Source: Apostichopus japonicus (taxonomy: Eukaryota; Echinodermata; Holothuroidea; Aspidochirotida; Stichopodidae). From it: 64,000 nucleotides of DNA. How positions within the stretch are numbered: position 1 is the stretch's first letter; every line of letters begins with the position of its first letter. The stretch covers positions 13,729,764 through 13,793,763 of the forward strand of contig NC_092583.1 of NCBI RefSeq assembly GCF_037975245.1, in the 5' to 3' direction. The notes below the pieces were generated by a model. The model saw only the letters and a list, made by a program, of their open reading frames with translations, made no database searches and was not told the origin of the DNA. Positions 1 through 14,500 of the stretch are shown in pieces. The translations under genes and the position numbers were made by a program.

Positions 1-2311
1 TAACCTTTCAGTACTAAATAATCATTGTAACAAGTAAAACTTGTCACAAAGTTTTGTGTTTCAGCCGTTGCGTTTATTCATGCAGTAAGTAAAGGTCGAG
101 TCGATTTGGGTTAAAACAGCGGACTCTGTAATGCACTGGCAAAGCTATATGTAGCGTAATAGTACTAAACCGTAACTTTCCATTCGTAAAGAAGGTCAAA
201 GGAAACAAACCAACAATAAAGGTTTGTTTTAGGGTAAACCCATATCTGCAAAAATATTCATCGAGTCACGGCTGTGAAGAGTTCAAGATGTCTTAGGCAT
301 ATGATGTTATAGAAAACGTGTCACCAAATGATTTTTTTTGGGTTATATGCAGGCACTTAATGAAAGAGGAAAGTTTATTCTTCACTAACCCCACCCGTTC
401 TGACGGATTATGTTCCCGCTTTATCGGGGTGGTGGGGGGGGGGGGAGAGATACAATTGCATTGTTAACAATTAAAATGAGCGCTTTTGCTAGAAATGAAA
501 ATGTTTCTCAAAAAGCACACTGATATGCCTCTATTTTTTTGGTTTAAAAAGAAAATGTAATTAGAGAATGCCCATTTGTTGAGAAAACAAATCAAATTTG
601 TGTTACAAAATGCTCATTTTATCGTTAGGTTTAGTGAATCTGTGGTTTTCCCAAACGAAAATCTTACAAAGCTACAATTGCTTCCACTGTCCAGTCTTCC
701 CCTCAAAGTGTATGACCCCCTCCCCCCCCAACACTCCCCCTCTTCCATCACCTCTGGTTATGACTGGTTATTGACACCGAAATCTAAAATCATGAGTCAC
801 CACTCTAAGAAACACCTAGGCTTGCTGGATGCTGTGGCATTGCTTTGTTGGCGGGTGAGCTGTGTACCTGCATGTGCTTCTTCACACATGTTTATAGTAT
901 CTATTAACGTAGTACAAGTTATTGTATATTCTATACTATTCAATCAGCGACCTATTTTTGAAGAAAGATAAATACAGCCGACACCAAAGTGTGCAACAAT
1001 CATGGTCTATATACGTACTACTAAAGAAAGCAAGATGCATCTATAAAATCACTGGACAAGAAAAATTTGTGTACGAATTTGTTGGATTATTCAAAAGGCC
1101 AATCAATAGTAGAGCAAAGAATCATGATGTACCAAAAATTGCCAAGACTTAACCTAAGTTTAACACTGATTATTTTGTTTTATTTTTCTGGTGGTTTTTG
1201 CGATTTTAAAATCATACCCGGGACTTGAGAAGTATTACGTTAAATAACAAAATGTCTGAATGAGCTGGGGAATAGATTTTGAGAGTGACTCGGGACAGCA
1301 AAATAGTTCTTAAAGTTTGCAATTGAGTGACCATTAACTTGACTTTCTAGCATATTTGGAAAATTAATCTGGAATCAATTAAACATTGAATGACATAACC
1401 CTTTACAGAGCTGTAATATTTTGATTTTAGAGTATTATTTACATCGATTTCTTACTTTCCTTAAAACAACAAATCAAACAAATACAAATTAAATCACAAA
1501 AAATGACGTAAAATAATGCAGACTCATTAAAGTACATTTTATTTTTTATTTTACTCTATTCACAATAATAAAATCTCTGGCAATAAATATTTCAATTAAT
1601 TTCTCAATTTAAGTAGGATGGACAAAAGAAACATGATTAGCATCAATCTTGGAATTTTAGATACATGTAATATGCAAGACAACTTTCATATACAATATTT
1701 GATCAATCCAATTTAACTTTCACAAATATTGCCTCCATATCAACCAGATAAGCAAAAGAAAAATACTTGGGCACCTGTGAACAAATGCTCTATTACTTGT
1801 ATCCTCATGAATTTGCTTTTCTCAAAGAGAAAATGGAAATGTCTTTTACAAAACTGCTCGTCATTTAGGAATGAATATAAGTGTTGGAAATTGCTGATAT
1901 AGTATTTTCAACCCTTTTTAGAGATTTTAAACAGGCCAACATTTGAAGGTCAACACAGATGATAATTAAGATGACATTGATTAATAAATATTATTAATTT
2001 TTTAGTTACATTTTATTTATTTTTTTCTAAAATAAAGAATAACTTGAACTTGAAACATTACAACTTATCAATCACTGACCATCTTTAATTTATGCAAAGA
2101 AAGAAAGTTCACACACTACAAAAGAAAGGCACATATATATGTCAAGGTGGATCGAAAATAAACAGAGATATCTAAACATTGCATAACATTTCAAAAAGTT
2201 TTTTAAAGTGGATTTATATCAAATATCAGTAAAGAACGATATTTCTACTTTTCAAATATTTTACAACTTATCTTAGCGGTTTTAAAACTTTCCCAAAAGA
2301 ATCGGCTCGTG

Positions 2312-2356
2312 GAGGGATTCATACCAAGTGAAGACTTGGTTAAAGATGCATCCCTC
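2312..2356. other. two-part stem-loop
   Basis: Arms accaagt (2323-2329) and acttggt (2334-2340) pair around a GAAG loop. Outer arms gagggat (2312-2318) and atccctc (2350-2356) pair outside an asymmetric internal loop. It lies about 540 bp beyond the KIAA2012-like stop and could be in a long 3' UTR or be a chance palindrome. Confidence 0.35.
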
Positions 2357-2795
2357 TAAATCATCATTTCAGTTTGTAACAACATCCAACAAAAAGGGAG
2401 TCGGGAGGGGAAGGGAAAGGAAAAGAAAGGGAGGATGGAAAGGGTGGGACTTTTACGAGATGTGATACCATGGGCGGGCCAGCATAAAGCTTGATTCAGT
2501 TGGTCCATAGGGTGATATCAAATTTATGTCTGTGTTTATGTGTGTAACATGTAGTTGGGTCTATCATGAAATTCATTCTCTACAGAAAATGTCTATGACC
2601 TAAAGAGCATCCTTTTATTATGCTTTAATTAATTGATTTATCTATATTTGTCCTGTGCAAACAGTTGCAAAAGTCCCCTTTTCAGAACACAAAAGTGGTT
2701 CATATACAGAGCTACCATATGATGCATTTTAGGACCAACGTTGCATGTTAATATTATAAATCATCCTGGTTTCTACAAAGTTTGTATTTTCAACT

Positions 2796-2801
2796 TTTAT
2801 T
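2796..2801 (-). terminator. poly(A) signal AATAAA of the KIAA2012-like gene
   Basis: The plus strand reads tttatt, so the minus strand reads AATAAA, about 95 bases downstream of the stop codon at 2895. It is the first canonical signal after the stop. Later signals could also be used. Confidence 0.55.
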
Positions 2802-2894
2802 CCCACCATTTATCTTCACTTGTAGATAGCAAGTTTTCACTCTATCTATTAATCCTATCGTACCTTTTCCACCTCTGAATACGATCCTCATCAC

Positions 2895-3340
2895 CTACTC
2901 GCTTGGTTCACCATGTCCCCCCTGGTGGTTCTGAGGAACCAGTTGCCCCTTCAGGTACCTCTCCCTCAAATTCTCCGGTATGGGAATACCCAGGTACTCT
3001 AACAGCTCAAAGTACGACCAGGTGAAAGCCCTCGTCACATCCTGAGAATGAGCAAAGATATTAGCTTCGGAGTTGAGTTCCCGGTTGAAGTTCAACCTGA
3101 TCTCAAGCTCCTTCTGCCTCTTAGCCATCTCTATGGCCAACCTCTCCGCTTCTTCCTGGGCCAGTTTGGCCTCAATCTCTCGCCTCATTCTCTCCTCCTC
3201 GGCCTTGATATGAGCGATGAGTTCTTCCTCCCTCTTCCGTTTCTCGTATTCTAATCTTTCCTCTTCGGCCATCTTGGCCAACATCTCCTCCTCTTCTTTC
3301 CTTCTCTCTTCTTCCTCCTTACGTTTTAATTCCTCCATTT
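2895..3340 (-). CDS. KIAA2012: KIAA2012-like exon 26 (stop codon)
   Basis: Residues 1780-1927 and stop; acceptor CAATCCGATCAG. MAEEERLEYEKRKREEE is nearly the human sequence. After the coiled coil comes the conserved tail LNFNRELNSEA and WSYFELLEYLGIPIPENL, then about 30 residues that the human protein lacks. Confidence 0.9.
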
Positions 3341-6300
3341 CTGATCGGATTGTTTGGAGAAAAAAAACAGAAATTTCTTTATTAGAAAATGTGAAATGTT
3401 TTCAAGAACTAATACACTGTACAAGTCATATCAAAGAATTTCTAAAATTTTCGGCTTTCAGATTTGTATAACTTCTTCGAAGATTCCTCCCAAATGATCA
3501 CTAAGCTATTCATCTTTAAAATTTCAAGCTTTGAAGGTAAACAATTGCTTGCATCTTATCAAGAAATCAAAGATGGTCAGCAACAAATACAATTCCTACC
3601 ACGTGTATGCTTTCAAATATTCTACAGTCGATAAACGTTCTGATATTTATGAAAAGGTTAAACTCGAACTCTTTTTTCGGATTTCTCACCTTGTCTCAAT
3701 TTATCCTCTTCCTTCTTCTTCTTGGCAAGAGCTTCCAGTTTCTTCTTGTACTCCTCCTGTTGTTTACGTTCCCTCTCTGCTGCTAGGAGGGCCTGCCTCT
3801 CCCTCTCCTGCTGCGACTGCTCTGCCCTTCTCTTGGCTTCTTCATCCGCTTCTTGTTTCAACCTGACGGAAGGAGATGGAAATTACGATACATTTTAGGC
3901 CGTGACTCTACAGACAAACAAAAGTCAATCTTGCATCCGTCTGCAACGAACAGCTCTGAATGCTAATGTAAGCCCGGTTGAACAATTTTTAAAACTTAAA
4001 GGCATTGAAGACTCGCCCCAAACCGTGTGCGGCCATCTGAAAAGTTAACTTTCTGTTGCTTGCAAGTGACGTTTTAATAGTGTCGCTACAAAATGCAGAC
4101 AGTACAGTAATGAAATGTGATTCCTTGTTATCTTTAGCTGGACCTGAGATGTCCATCGCTGTATTGTTTGTACACTGTGCTGTGGGTATTGACCGCAGCT
4201 GTATGTACTGACTGTACACTAGTGTCTAATAACTGATAGTAGCAAGCTGTGTGTGTAATTTCTGGGATCGATGGTGGTGTTTAACACTTCTGTTACACCT
4301 CATTCGAAACTAGGTCAGATTACCGGCATTAGACATTTCTTTTTGCGCGAGTCTTCACACCCTTTAACACTGATCCTGCAGCATTAAACCACTAAAATCT
4401 ATTAATTGCTTTGCTCATGCAACTAGAACATTAGTTGTTAAAAACATGGTATATATTACATGTTTGGCCTGAATAATGCAATCAATTTTTAGGAATAAGA
4501 CCAACTAGTTATTGACAATTAAACAACCTAAACAATGCTATGCATAGTTACATTTCCTTTGCATGGGTTTCAGACCTAGGCTTTATAGTGTTTTCATGTT
4601 TTTGAAAAGTAAAAAAATTCCTGATATATTTAATATCTTGATGTGGTACTAGTATAACAAATTAACAAGTTACTCTCCTTGGTTATTTATCTTTTTGTTC
4701 TTTCATTTAGTTTCATTTATTTGTTGCTTTTGTTTTACACCAAATTATTTGTTATTGAGGTTTATGTAAATTGCATTACAACAAATTACTTTTTTTTTCT
4801 TCTCTCAGTTTTACTTTTATTTAGTGTCATTTAAAAACTAAAATAAAATTGTTAAAAAATTTTAATTAAAAAAAAAACAATTCAACTACATTTTTTCTGA
4901 TTGCTATTTTTGTGTTTCCTGTGAGTTTATATACCAGATTAGTGGGAAACAATAGAATGCAAAGTTAAGGTCTTTAAATTAAGACTCTATTAGACATCAA
5001 TGGAAACTGGTGTCAGAGGATCACCACCCCCACCTCTATGAGAAGAGAAAGATTGAGATGAACAGAAACTGCTCAGAACTATATCGCCAACCTCATCTGC
5101 TCTGCCTTTCTTCGTCTTTCTTCTTCAAATTCCAACTTGATCCTCTCCTTCCTCTCCTGCTCCTCCAGTGACTTGCGTCTGGCCTCCTCTTTTTCTCTCC
5201 GCTTCTTTTCAATCTCTTTCTTCTTCCGATCCGTCTCTGCTGCTCTCTTTGCTGCCCTCGCCTGCGATCTGCTAAGACTCCCCGGTCCGTGGTGCGAAGA
5301 GTCCTAAACGAGGCAAGGGTATGTTAATACACAAGGTAAGAGGATATCGAAAACAATGCAAGAGGATATTAAAACAAAGGGTAAGGGGATATCTAAACAC
5401 ATGGTAAGAAGTAATTAACACAAGAAAAATGGACATCAAGCACAATAAAAGAGGATACCATAATACCAGTCCCTCTCCCAGTTTAAACTCTGTCCATCCA
5501 ATTCCAACCCCCTCCCAGCTTACCTCTATGTATTTCAAGCCACTCCCAATTCCCCCAGTTTACCTCAGTCAATCCCCTTGCAAACTCCCTGCCAGCTTTA
5601 ATCTCTGTCCATCCCCTTCCAATCTCCCTCCCAGCTTAACCTCTGTCCATCCCCTTCCAATCTCCCTCCCAGATTTTAATCTCTGTCTATCCCCTTCCAA
5701 TCTCCCTGCCAGCTTAACCCCTGTCCATCCCCTTCCAATTTCCCTCCCATTTCACCTCTGTCCATCCCCTTCCAATCTCCCTGCAAGCTTTACCTCTGTG
5801 TATTCTGTGCCAATCTCTGACATAGCTGGACCCTCCTCCTGTGAGTCATCTACAGATGGGAGTTCAACTTCAACCGGTTGTTCCTGAAAATGTCAGAAGA
5901 AAAAACATGGCAACTTGTTTGTTTGTTTTTGAAGCAGCAAACATTGCATTGACTCGGACTTGAGATTATTTGAGTAAAACCATCAATAGTACTGCAGGAG
6001 TAGATACTATCACACTACTCAATGTTTGTAACAACTATATTTTGGCATTGAAGACTCGCCCCAAACCGCATGTGGCCATCTGAAAAAGTTACCTTTCTGT
6101 TGCTAGCAAGTGACGTTTTTTTCGTGTCGCTACAAAATGCAGACAGTACAGTAATGAAACATGATACCTTGTTATCTTTAGCTAGACCTGAGATGTCCAT
6201 CGCTGTATTGTTTGTACACTGTGCTGTGGGTATTGACCGCAGCTGTATGTACTGACTGTACACTAGTGTCTAATTACTGATGGTGGCAAGCTGTGTGTGT

Positions 6301-9300
6301 AGTGTATTTCTGGGATCGATGGTGGTGTCTAACACTTCTGTTACACCTCATTCGAAACTAGGTCAAATTACTGGCATTAGACGTTTATTTTTGCGTGAGT
6401 CTTCACACCCATTAACGTAAGCATGACACAGCATTACAACAATGAATTGATTTTGACTACTCAGTAGGTTGTTTTTTGATGACAAAAGTGACAACTCTGT
6501 TATAAGGTGGCAATGCATGGATAAGCTATTCACTCAAAAGTAGAAAGATCTGTATCAATGAACACTGTAAATAGCATAAATAGATACTTATTAACTACAA
6601 TACCAAGAAAAATAACGATAGCGTTGAAATAAACTGTAAAAGCAGTCAAAGGAAAGAAAGAAAGAAAAATATAGTTGACAATAGCAGCATACTATACGGT
6701 AGAAATTAATTGCTGCAGGATATAAGGTCAAACTTTAATGAGAACGGAGCTAAAAGTTAGCCAAGAACAGGACTATGAAAGCAACCAACTATAAGCAATG
6801 AGGGTTACCCAGTTGCACTGATAGGAGAGGTGAATAGTTATTAGGCGAAGAGTATGATGTCCATAGAAGCATCAGAGTGTATATAGCATACACTTGTCAT
6901 TTATATTTATTACAGAACTATTTAGTGTGCTCTGTTGTAAATGACAGGGCAATACACTCAACTTGGAATATCCTGTCTTTTTGCTTTAAGGGGAAGGGGG
7001 GAGGTTGAGGGAAGGGACAGGGTTGACTAATAGTAGAGACCCTATCATTAGCTCTTGCATGTGGTATTATTTTTACTATTTATAATTATTTATTCATTTT
7101 TTGGGTACTGGGGGGGGGGTGGGGGGTGGGGGGAAGGTTGGAGAGGTTTCACCCACTACCTACATGACATAATATTAAAAAAATTTTGGATCAAGGTACA
7201 GTGGCATTACAATATTCAAACCAATCAAGAAAAAAGAATACAATTTATGAAATAAGTCCTACATTACAAGGCAAGGTCTGTTCAGAGATCTAATAGATAT
7301 ATAGATACAAATCTAAACTAATGATCTTGTATTTAATCTGATGTTATTAGATATAAAACTGCAAAAAGGAACATGCAATATAGAGTTAGGGAGCAGGATT
7401 ACTATTGATTACATTAAAGGAAGGATTGAAAAGAATTACATTATGAGAGAAAGAATAAAAGAGATAGAAAATATATATTTTGCAAAAAGCATCAGCAAGA
7501 GATTTTTCTCTCTCTGTAAAGATTTTGTTTGTGGAAGCCTAAACAGGTGAAAGTGTTGGAGTGAGAGCTAGAAAGATAGCAACAAATTTGAGGGAATTTT
7601 TGCTTTTGAAAGGAGACAGAGCAGCTAGCAGAATTTAAAATCATGTAAAACAATGTAATACCTCTTCTTCCGGTTCTGAATCTGACGAAAATTCCTTTAA
7701 ATTTGACGACGGAATAAAAGAATACAATGAATACCAATTTATAAAAAAACAGATAAAAAATGCATTCATTTTTTTTCTTTTGAATGCAGAGAGGGAGGGG
7801 GTGGGGGGAGGTTGATAAGATCTCACCCCTTCCTCCACAACATGCTATTAAACAAGGTTAACTTTGTGAAATTGGAAATTGATGGGTTCTGAGATTGGAA
7901 TATGTGGTAAAGAGTACCATAATAAGGGTGAGTTTTTCCAGAAAAATAACAAAAAGAAAAACTTTACAAATCATCCATTGCTTGGTTTTGATTTAGTTTG
8001 AGGTCTTGTGGAATTATCAAACATAAGACAAGTAGACCATTCTAATGGACTGGGTGAAGTGTTAATAGATATTCAGGTCACTATTAGCAACAAAAGATAT
8101 ATAAAAGATTAAAAAAAAAACATTGAACAACTTACAGGCCATCACTGTTGGCCACAGATTTAAGTATCCTAAAAATTGCTAACGGCAGTTGCTCACAGGC
8201 CAAATATTAACATCACTTCTGAACCATTTAACCTCCAGTTTATCATTTTCTTAATCTTCCCGAAACAATTACCAACTACAATAAGAATTCCCTAGCCCAT
8301 CTCCTCCCTTCCACCCCTTCTCTCCCACCACCTACCTATTCTCCCACCCACCCCTCCCCCTCCCACCCACCCCTTCCTCCAACCCACCCCTCCCTCCCAC
8401 CCACCCCCTCCACAGAGTTGCGACAACTCACTTCATGTGTAGTCAAATCCAGTCAATATTTATTATTACTCTATATTTATTAAATCAACTCAAGTTGAAT
8501 CACAGACTCAGTTCACTCTATCATTTCTTCCGATGCCCCCCCCCCCTGTGCCTCACCCCTCACAAATCCTCCTCATGCAGTTTTCCCACAACTGAGCTAC
8601 ACCGAAGATGGTAAAAATCAACATACTGTTAAACATTAACACTAACATATGCATTGTTTCTAACATCAACACACCCCCCCCTCCCCCTTCCTAATTTCTC
8701 ACCCAAGCCCACCTCTAAAATGACCGATGAACCTACCTCATGGATGATGATGAACTCAGGAGATTCAGCCTTTACACTCACTAAATCTTCTTCATCCTCT
8801 TCAACATTCTCTGCCTCTCCTCCTACCTCGGGTGCATCTTTATTAACCTTTTCTGAATCTTCAGCTTTGATCACATTGTCTTCACCTTTCTTCTCTGGTT
8901 CCTAAAAATGATCCCCAAAAAACACACAATAAACATTTAAAAAAATTACACGCAGAAATGATTCCCTCCCTACAGGAATGATTTCTTACATTTGAAAATC
9001 TAGTTGAAATAGAAAAATGGAGGAAAAATGATATAGAAGAATTATATTTTAAATTTGACCTTTTTTACTTGTTTTGTCTCAAACAGTTAAATGTCATTTG
9101 AATTTAAATTTCTGTGATTTGGAATATTTACCTCTGTAGATGGAGTATCCTTAGGCTTCTTCTCTTCCGTAGCCGGTTCGACCTTCTTCTTTTTGCTCTT
9201 TTTCGGTTTATCCTTCTTGGCTTTCTCTTTCTTGGGTTTCTTGGGAGGTTTGGGTACGACAGGGTTAACCTTGCCTGGAAATGAAACGGGAAAAAACGAA

Positions 9301-11490
9301 CAGTGAAATGCATCTGACAAGAAATATGCAAATTTATACAATTCCACAATCAAAGCAATTTTGCCTATTGGTTATCAATTTTAATAAATCCTCAAGATTA
9401 AAATTGGTCATGGTTCAGTCCCTCCTACAATTTTTTCAACAAATGAATGTAAAATGTCCAATTAAATCAATTATCTAATCGCCTCTCCACAGTTCATCAC
9501 CCCCAGCCAGACACTTTTTACATATTGTCGTTATAAATCACATATGAAAAGACAACTGGGAAAGATTCAAAAACTTTTTAACTATAACATTTTTTTTTTA
9601 ACAGTCATATCAAATATGTAACTTGACAGTAAAATGAGTAGAAGACGGAATTTACACAAACACTTCTGTATTTTGAGCAAAGAAATACAAAAAGTGCATA
9701 CAAAATGTTTCTCATGGCTGTCTTCCTTACAACATTGTAGGGTCAACTGGACTTTTCTCTGAGAACTAATGCTGAGATAAGATAGACATATTGTAAAAGT
9801 CCAAGACTCCAGCCATGGCAAATACTCTGGTTGTCCAATTATCAATCTGAAGAAACCGTAGATTTGATAGTCCAATAAGATATTTAAACATCTGAAAATG
9901 ACCAACTATTTGGCTACAAATCCATGTATGGTTCCACTTCTATTACCTGTTTCTTGTTTGGGCTTCGTCTCTGGTTCTTCCACCGGCTTGTAAGCCAAAT
10001 AATCTTCTTTATCGTCGTGAGGCATGGCTGTAAATTAAAAACAGCAACAGATGATGGATTTTTAGAAGTGTATTTTGAGGAGGCATTTCATTCTTGATTA
10101 TATCCAGGAACAAAACTTAGTCACTGACCCATCGACTGGATGAGTATATGCGAACTAGGACCCCGAAGCAATTCCCAAACTGTCTCCTTGTACCAAAATA
10201 GTTACAAACTATAAAATATGCAAATTTGGCTTTCCTTCTTTCAAAACATCAAGCAAATCACTAACAAACAAACAAATTTGCATACGTGGTAAACCGCCGC
10301 TGGGATGGCAACTTAGTTTTTTTCATTTTATAAAAAAAAAAAAAAAATGATTGCCCAAAAAAAAAAATTCGAACTCACTGACAATAAACTCCTTTGCTTT
10401 GTCTTCATCTTTGTCACTTTTCTCTGACTTTTGACTTTTTCCCGATTTCTTGCTGCTTTTGTCTGATTTTTGGCTCTTTGAACTCTTGCTACCTTTTGAC
10501 TTCTTAGTCGAGGCAGTCCCTGGTGTCTTGGAGAGGAGATCAATGTCCGCCACAATCCTCTCTAACTCACTATCCTCCTTACTCTCGGACGCTAGAGATT
10601 TAGAAGAAAAGGTAATATTTTGGAACAAGATGGCTGCATTTCAACATTGAAGGAAATTATAAAAGTCAAAGAAAAAAAAAAAATGAACCGTGGGAGAGGG
10701 GAACAAATTTGACAATAAGGACGCAAAACCAATGACCTCAGGGTCACCTAGGGAAATTGTAAGACTTTCCAATGAACTTAAACTGTACATAAAAGTTTTA
10801 TAAAATGTTAATAACAGTTTTAAGAATGTTTTAAGTTGACTTTATAATCCATCATTATTTTAGCACTTCCCACACTGTTTTATATGATAATGATGCAAAC
10901 TTTAAATTCCTGAATTAATAAATTAATGAATTAATAATTGCTGGGAAGACAATTGAGCATGACAAGATCTATTAATAGTGAGTCAGGGGAAAACAGATGA
11001 CACCAATGGACTTTGTGCTGTTACACACTTGTTCAAAATGCATATTTTGCAATTAAAAACATCTTTACAGTCATAGCATCCATTAACCTTTTTTGTCAAT
11101 AAGATGATGTTAAACTGTTACACCATACCAACAAACAATAAGTATTTAGAACACTGCAACCATTCCACAATACCTTCACCCAATATAAAGTAAAAACATT
11201 GCAAACACTTCCCATAACTTCACTCAAACATACTTCGTACAATATACCCACTATTCCATTCCTATCTGCCCAGAATATTTAGAAACAATGTCACCACAAA
11301 TACACCACACCTTCACCCAATTATATCCTAAACTACATCACTACTACACCCAGTACATAAAAAACCCTCAAAAATACCACTATATCATATACCATGACCA
11401 AAATATATGTAGATAAAAGTATTTACAACATCAAAGCTACCAATTACATTATGAAACAATGTTTATATGACACCATATATATATATATAT

Positions 11491-11524
<34 letters not shown>

Positions 11525-14500
11525 TTCTGGGAATGTCTGATGTACATATTAAATGCACTAAAAAGCCACATAACCTATCGACAGTGGGTACTTTAGATGT
11601 CTGCAGTACACTTGTAGCTCCACCTTGGCCCATAGCAGCACCTTTCTGTGTTTACATTGATCCAAATTTGACCTACATTCCACCCATGGAAGCAGCTTCA
11701 CACACCTTTCATTAAAGAACTGGACCACACTTCAACAGGGTGCATTGACATATATAGAAACTAACAAGTATACAAGGGACAGTTGAATTTGTTTGAAGGC
11801 GGTGGAGTGAATCGGAGAGATATAATTATGACACAGTTCTTTCAGGCTAGAGTTCAACAATAAACGATGACAACCAGACTAGAAACAGTCCAAGAAGGAA
11901 AGTCGCAAAACAGCTGATTTGACAGTTTTGGGGATTTCCTCCAAAGGGAGGGGGAGGAATGGGGGAGGGGGCTAGCTGAGGAGGCAAGTCTTGGTAGTTA
12001 CAGGCTATAATTTAGTGTTCAAATTTTGTGTAGCAGTTTTGAATTCTCTGAAGTTTGCCCCAGTATTCAATACTTAATGGTTTCGGTGTAAACAAAATTG
12101 TGATAAATCTTTGCACTAGTTGGACTATATTTGCATAGTATTTTGCTTAATAGCGGTACTGAAAAAATTATTCCCTAGAGTTATCAAAATTACTACTGAA
12201 ATAGCGGTTTATAAGAACACTATGTCAATATGAGTGGAATGTATCGTGCACGAAGAGTGCCTAAAATTTTGTCTACTTCTACCTTGATATAATTAAAATT
12301 ACTTTTGTAACTAAAATTTAGCGGCAACATTTTTTTACAGAGGAAGTGGGAGGCTCTGGGCCACCTCCCTGAATCTGCCCTTTACTAAATTACAACTTGA
12401 AGAAAACGAAAATAATTCCCTAAATTCACTGACATTTCCAAACCACAATAAAAAACCGACAAAATCTTAAAATTCCTAATTTCCTCACACCAACTAATGT
12501 GTCTTGGCCGATAATATTCCACAGATGATATTAATTTTCGGTAAAAGTGTCGTTTGTATCAATATAACATATGTTCCAAACCATCTCGTACACGTCTCAT
12601 ACACATCCCATACACATCTCATACTCTCATCTCATACTCACACTAATACACATTTCATACACAAAACCATCTCATACCCAAACGACGGTCATACATTCAA
12701 GCATGATTCCTGCTCTACGAATTTAGGGGAACGTCCGCAAACTATGTAACAGAAAATAGAAATTATGAATATGGCCCGAACCTCTTCTCTGTTCTTTCGG
12801 TTTATCCGCGACACCGAAGTGGGTGACATCCAGTTTCAGAGGGTCCTGTCGGCTGGATGGTTTTCCTCCTTCAGAGTCAACGGTAGATGACAAATCTTCT
12901 GTCAGATGAATGAAGTATGAAAGTATGAATTGTATGAAAGTATGAATTAAAAGAGAGGAGAAAGTTCATTGAAAATTTCACAGCTTTTTGGATGTAAAAT
13001 TTTGAAGAAAAAATATATCGGAAATGTCAGCGTGTTTCAATGATGTCACATCTGTTTGTTCAAAGTTCACATGTTGGCACAAGGTTGTCAACTTTAGATG
13101 TTACTTAATCAGTATGTCACAGGAATTGAATGAAATATTCACAAGAATGCTTAGAATATGTCCCTCGGTTTCTTTTATCTGTCAGAAATACATTTTCACC
13201 TGGATTATCCAATTAAAGTTAGCATGACTTTATTGACTTTGATACAACCTTAATTAACTTCACTGTGTAACTAAACCCTATGCCATACTGAGAGAATAGA
13301 ATACATACATACATGCATAGTTACTTGTAGAAATAGAATATGTTAATTATGGTTCATCTATGCATGCCAGCAATGTTTGTATAACAAACATAAAACTAAC
13401 GTTCAACAAAACCAGGTATTCGTTAAGGAGTTTTATTAAAAGCTTGATGCATTTGAAACAATTCAAACTGAGTGAAATCCAGAATTATTTTTATTGTCAC
13501 AAGAAGAGTTAATATTCATTATAAGATGATTCTGTAGCTTCCTTGTTATTGCAGACTGTCCAAGCCAGTGTTAATGGACAAGCATGGATCAAGGGGGTAT
13601 GAGGGTGTAAACCCCCTCTCCCCCCTTTCAACACCACACAAAATGAAAAGTACTCACTAGCACAACCTTGCCTATAGACATAATTATATATCTAATTTAT
13701 AGCCTAAATATGTCTCAGAATGGACCATTTTGCATCTAATTTATTTTTGCGACACAACCCCCACACCCCTCCCCACATGGGGGTCACACCCGTCATTATG
13801 AACATAGCTGTACACTGACAGCTGTCATAGCTGTTGTGACTATTGTTATTATTTACATATATTAAACATTCTATTGTTCAAAATTTTGTTAATCAGAAAA
13901 CAAAGCCAATTGCATTAATTGTAGCAGCGAAAAGGAGAACAATAACATTTCTTCAATCTCGGGTTAAACGTTATCTTGATAGCACCAAGCACCTAATAAT
14001 AACCAAGAAGGAAACTTAGTAAGTGATGATTTGCACATGGGAGAGAAAGAGGGCGACAAACTGTTACATAGAAAGCAAAGCAGAAGCAAAAAGGCAAATG
14101 AAAGAGAAATAGTCAATTTGAAGAAAGAAAAGAAAATATAAAAGAGAAGCATCTATAAATATGAAATGCCAAGTCCACACTTCAGTCACTCTCAAATCTA
14201 CTGCATAACCCCCCCCCCACCCCCAAGAAAACATAGCTCACAACAGGACTTAGACACTTGAGAGTAGACTTGTAATGTGAGTACCATGTCCTGAGTACAA
14301 TAACCCGTACAAGGTCCGAAGTACAAGTATAGGTCCCAGGATGAGTACAGCACAAAGCCACAAGTATATGATATTGTTGTTTTTGTTCAGTGTGAGTACC
14401 AGTACAAACCCATGAGTACAAGAATGAGTATAGAAAACTGTACTCAAATTATTCAATTACAAAGTACAAGTATGTATTTTAGATCCTCCTGCAAGCAGGA

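Larger units (their letters stand above)
1..2894. other. 3' flank without a recognisable gene
   Basis: I find no exon with splice sites and no recognisable protein here. The sequence is AT-rich with a G-run near 431-445. It should contain the 3' UTR of the minus-strand KIAA2012-like gene (poly(A) signal at 2796-2801). A stem-loop lies at 2312-2356. The short open frames at 576-1152 have no protein character. Confidence 0.6.

Noticed and set aside
576..1152. Two overlapping open frames near the left edge
   Set aside because: Short, no family resemblance, no splice or promoter support.
5429..5887. 152-codon plus-strand open frame rich in Pro and Ser
   Set aside because: It reads through the 38-bp minisatellite and the antisense of exon 23.
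3989..6263. Minus-strand open frames starting MYSQYIQLRSIPTAQCTNN
   Set aside because: The same peptide appears in several MITE copies; it is a by-product of the repeat and broken in most copies.
9582..9905. 107-codon minus-strand open frame
   Set aside because: No splice context in the phased gene, biased Leu/Ile/Cys composition and no recognisable motif.
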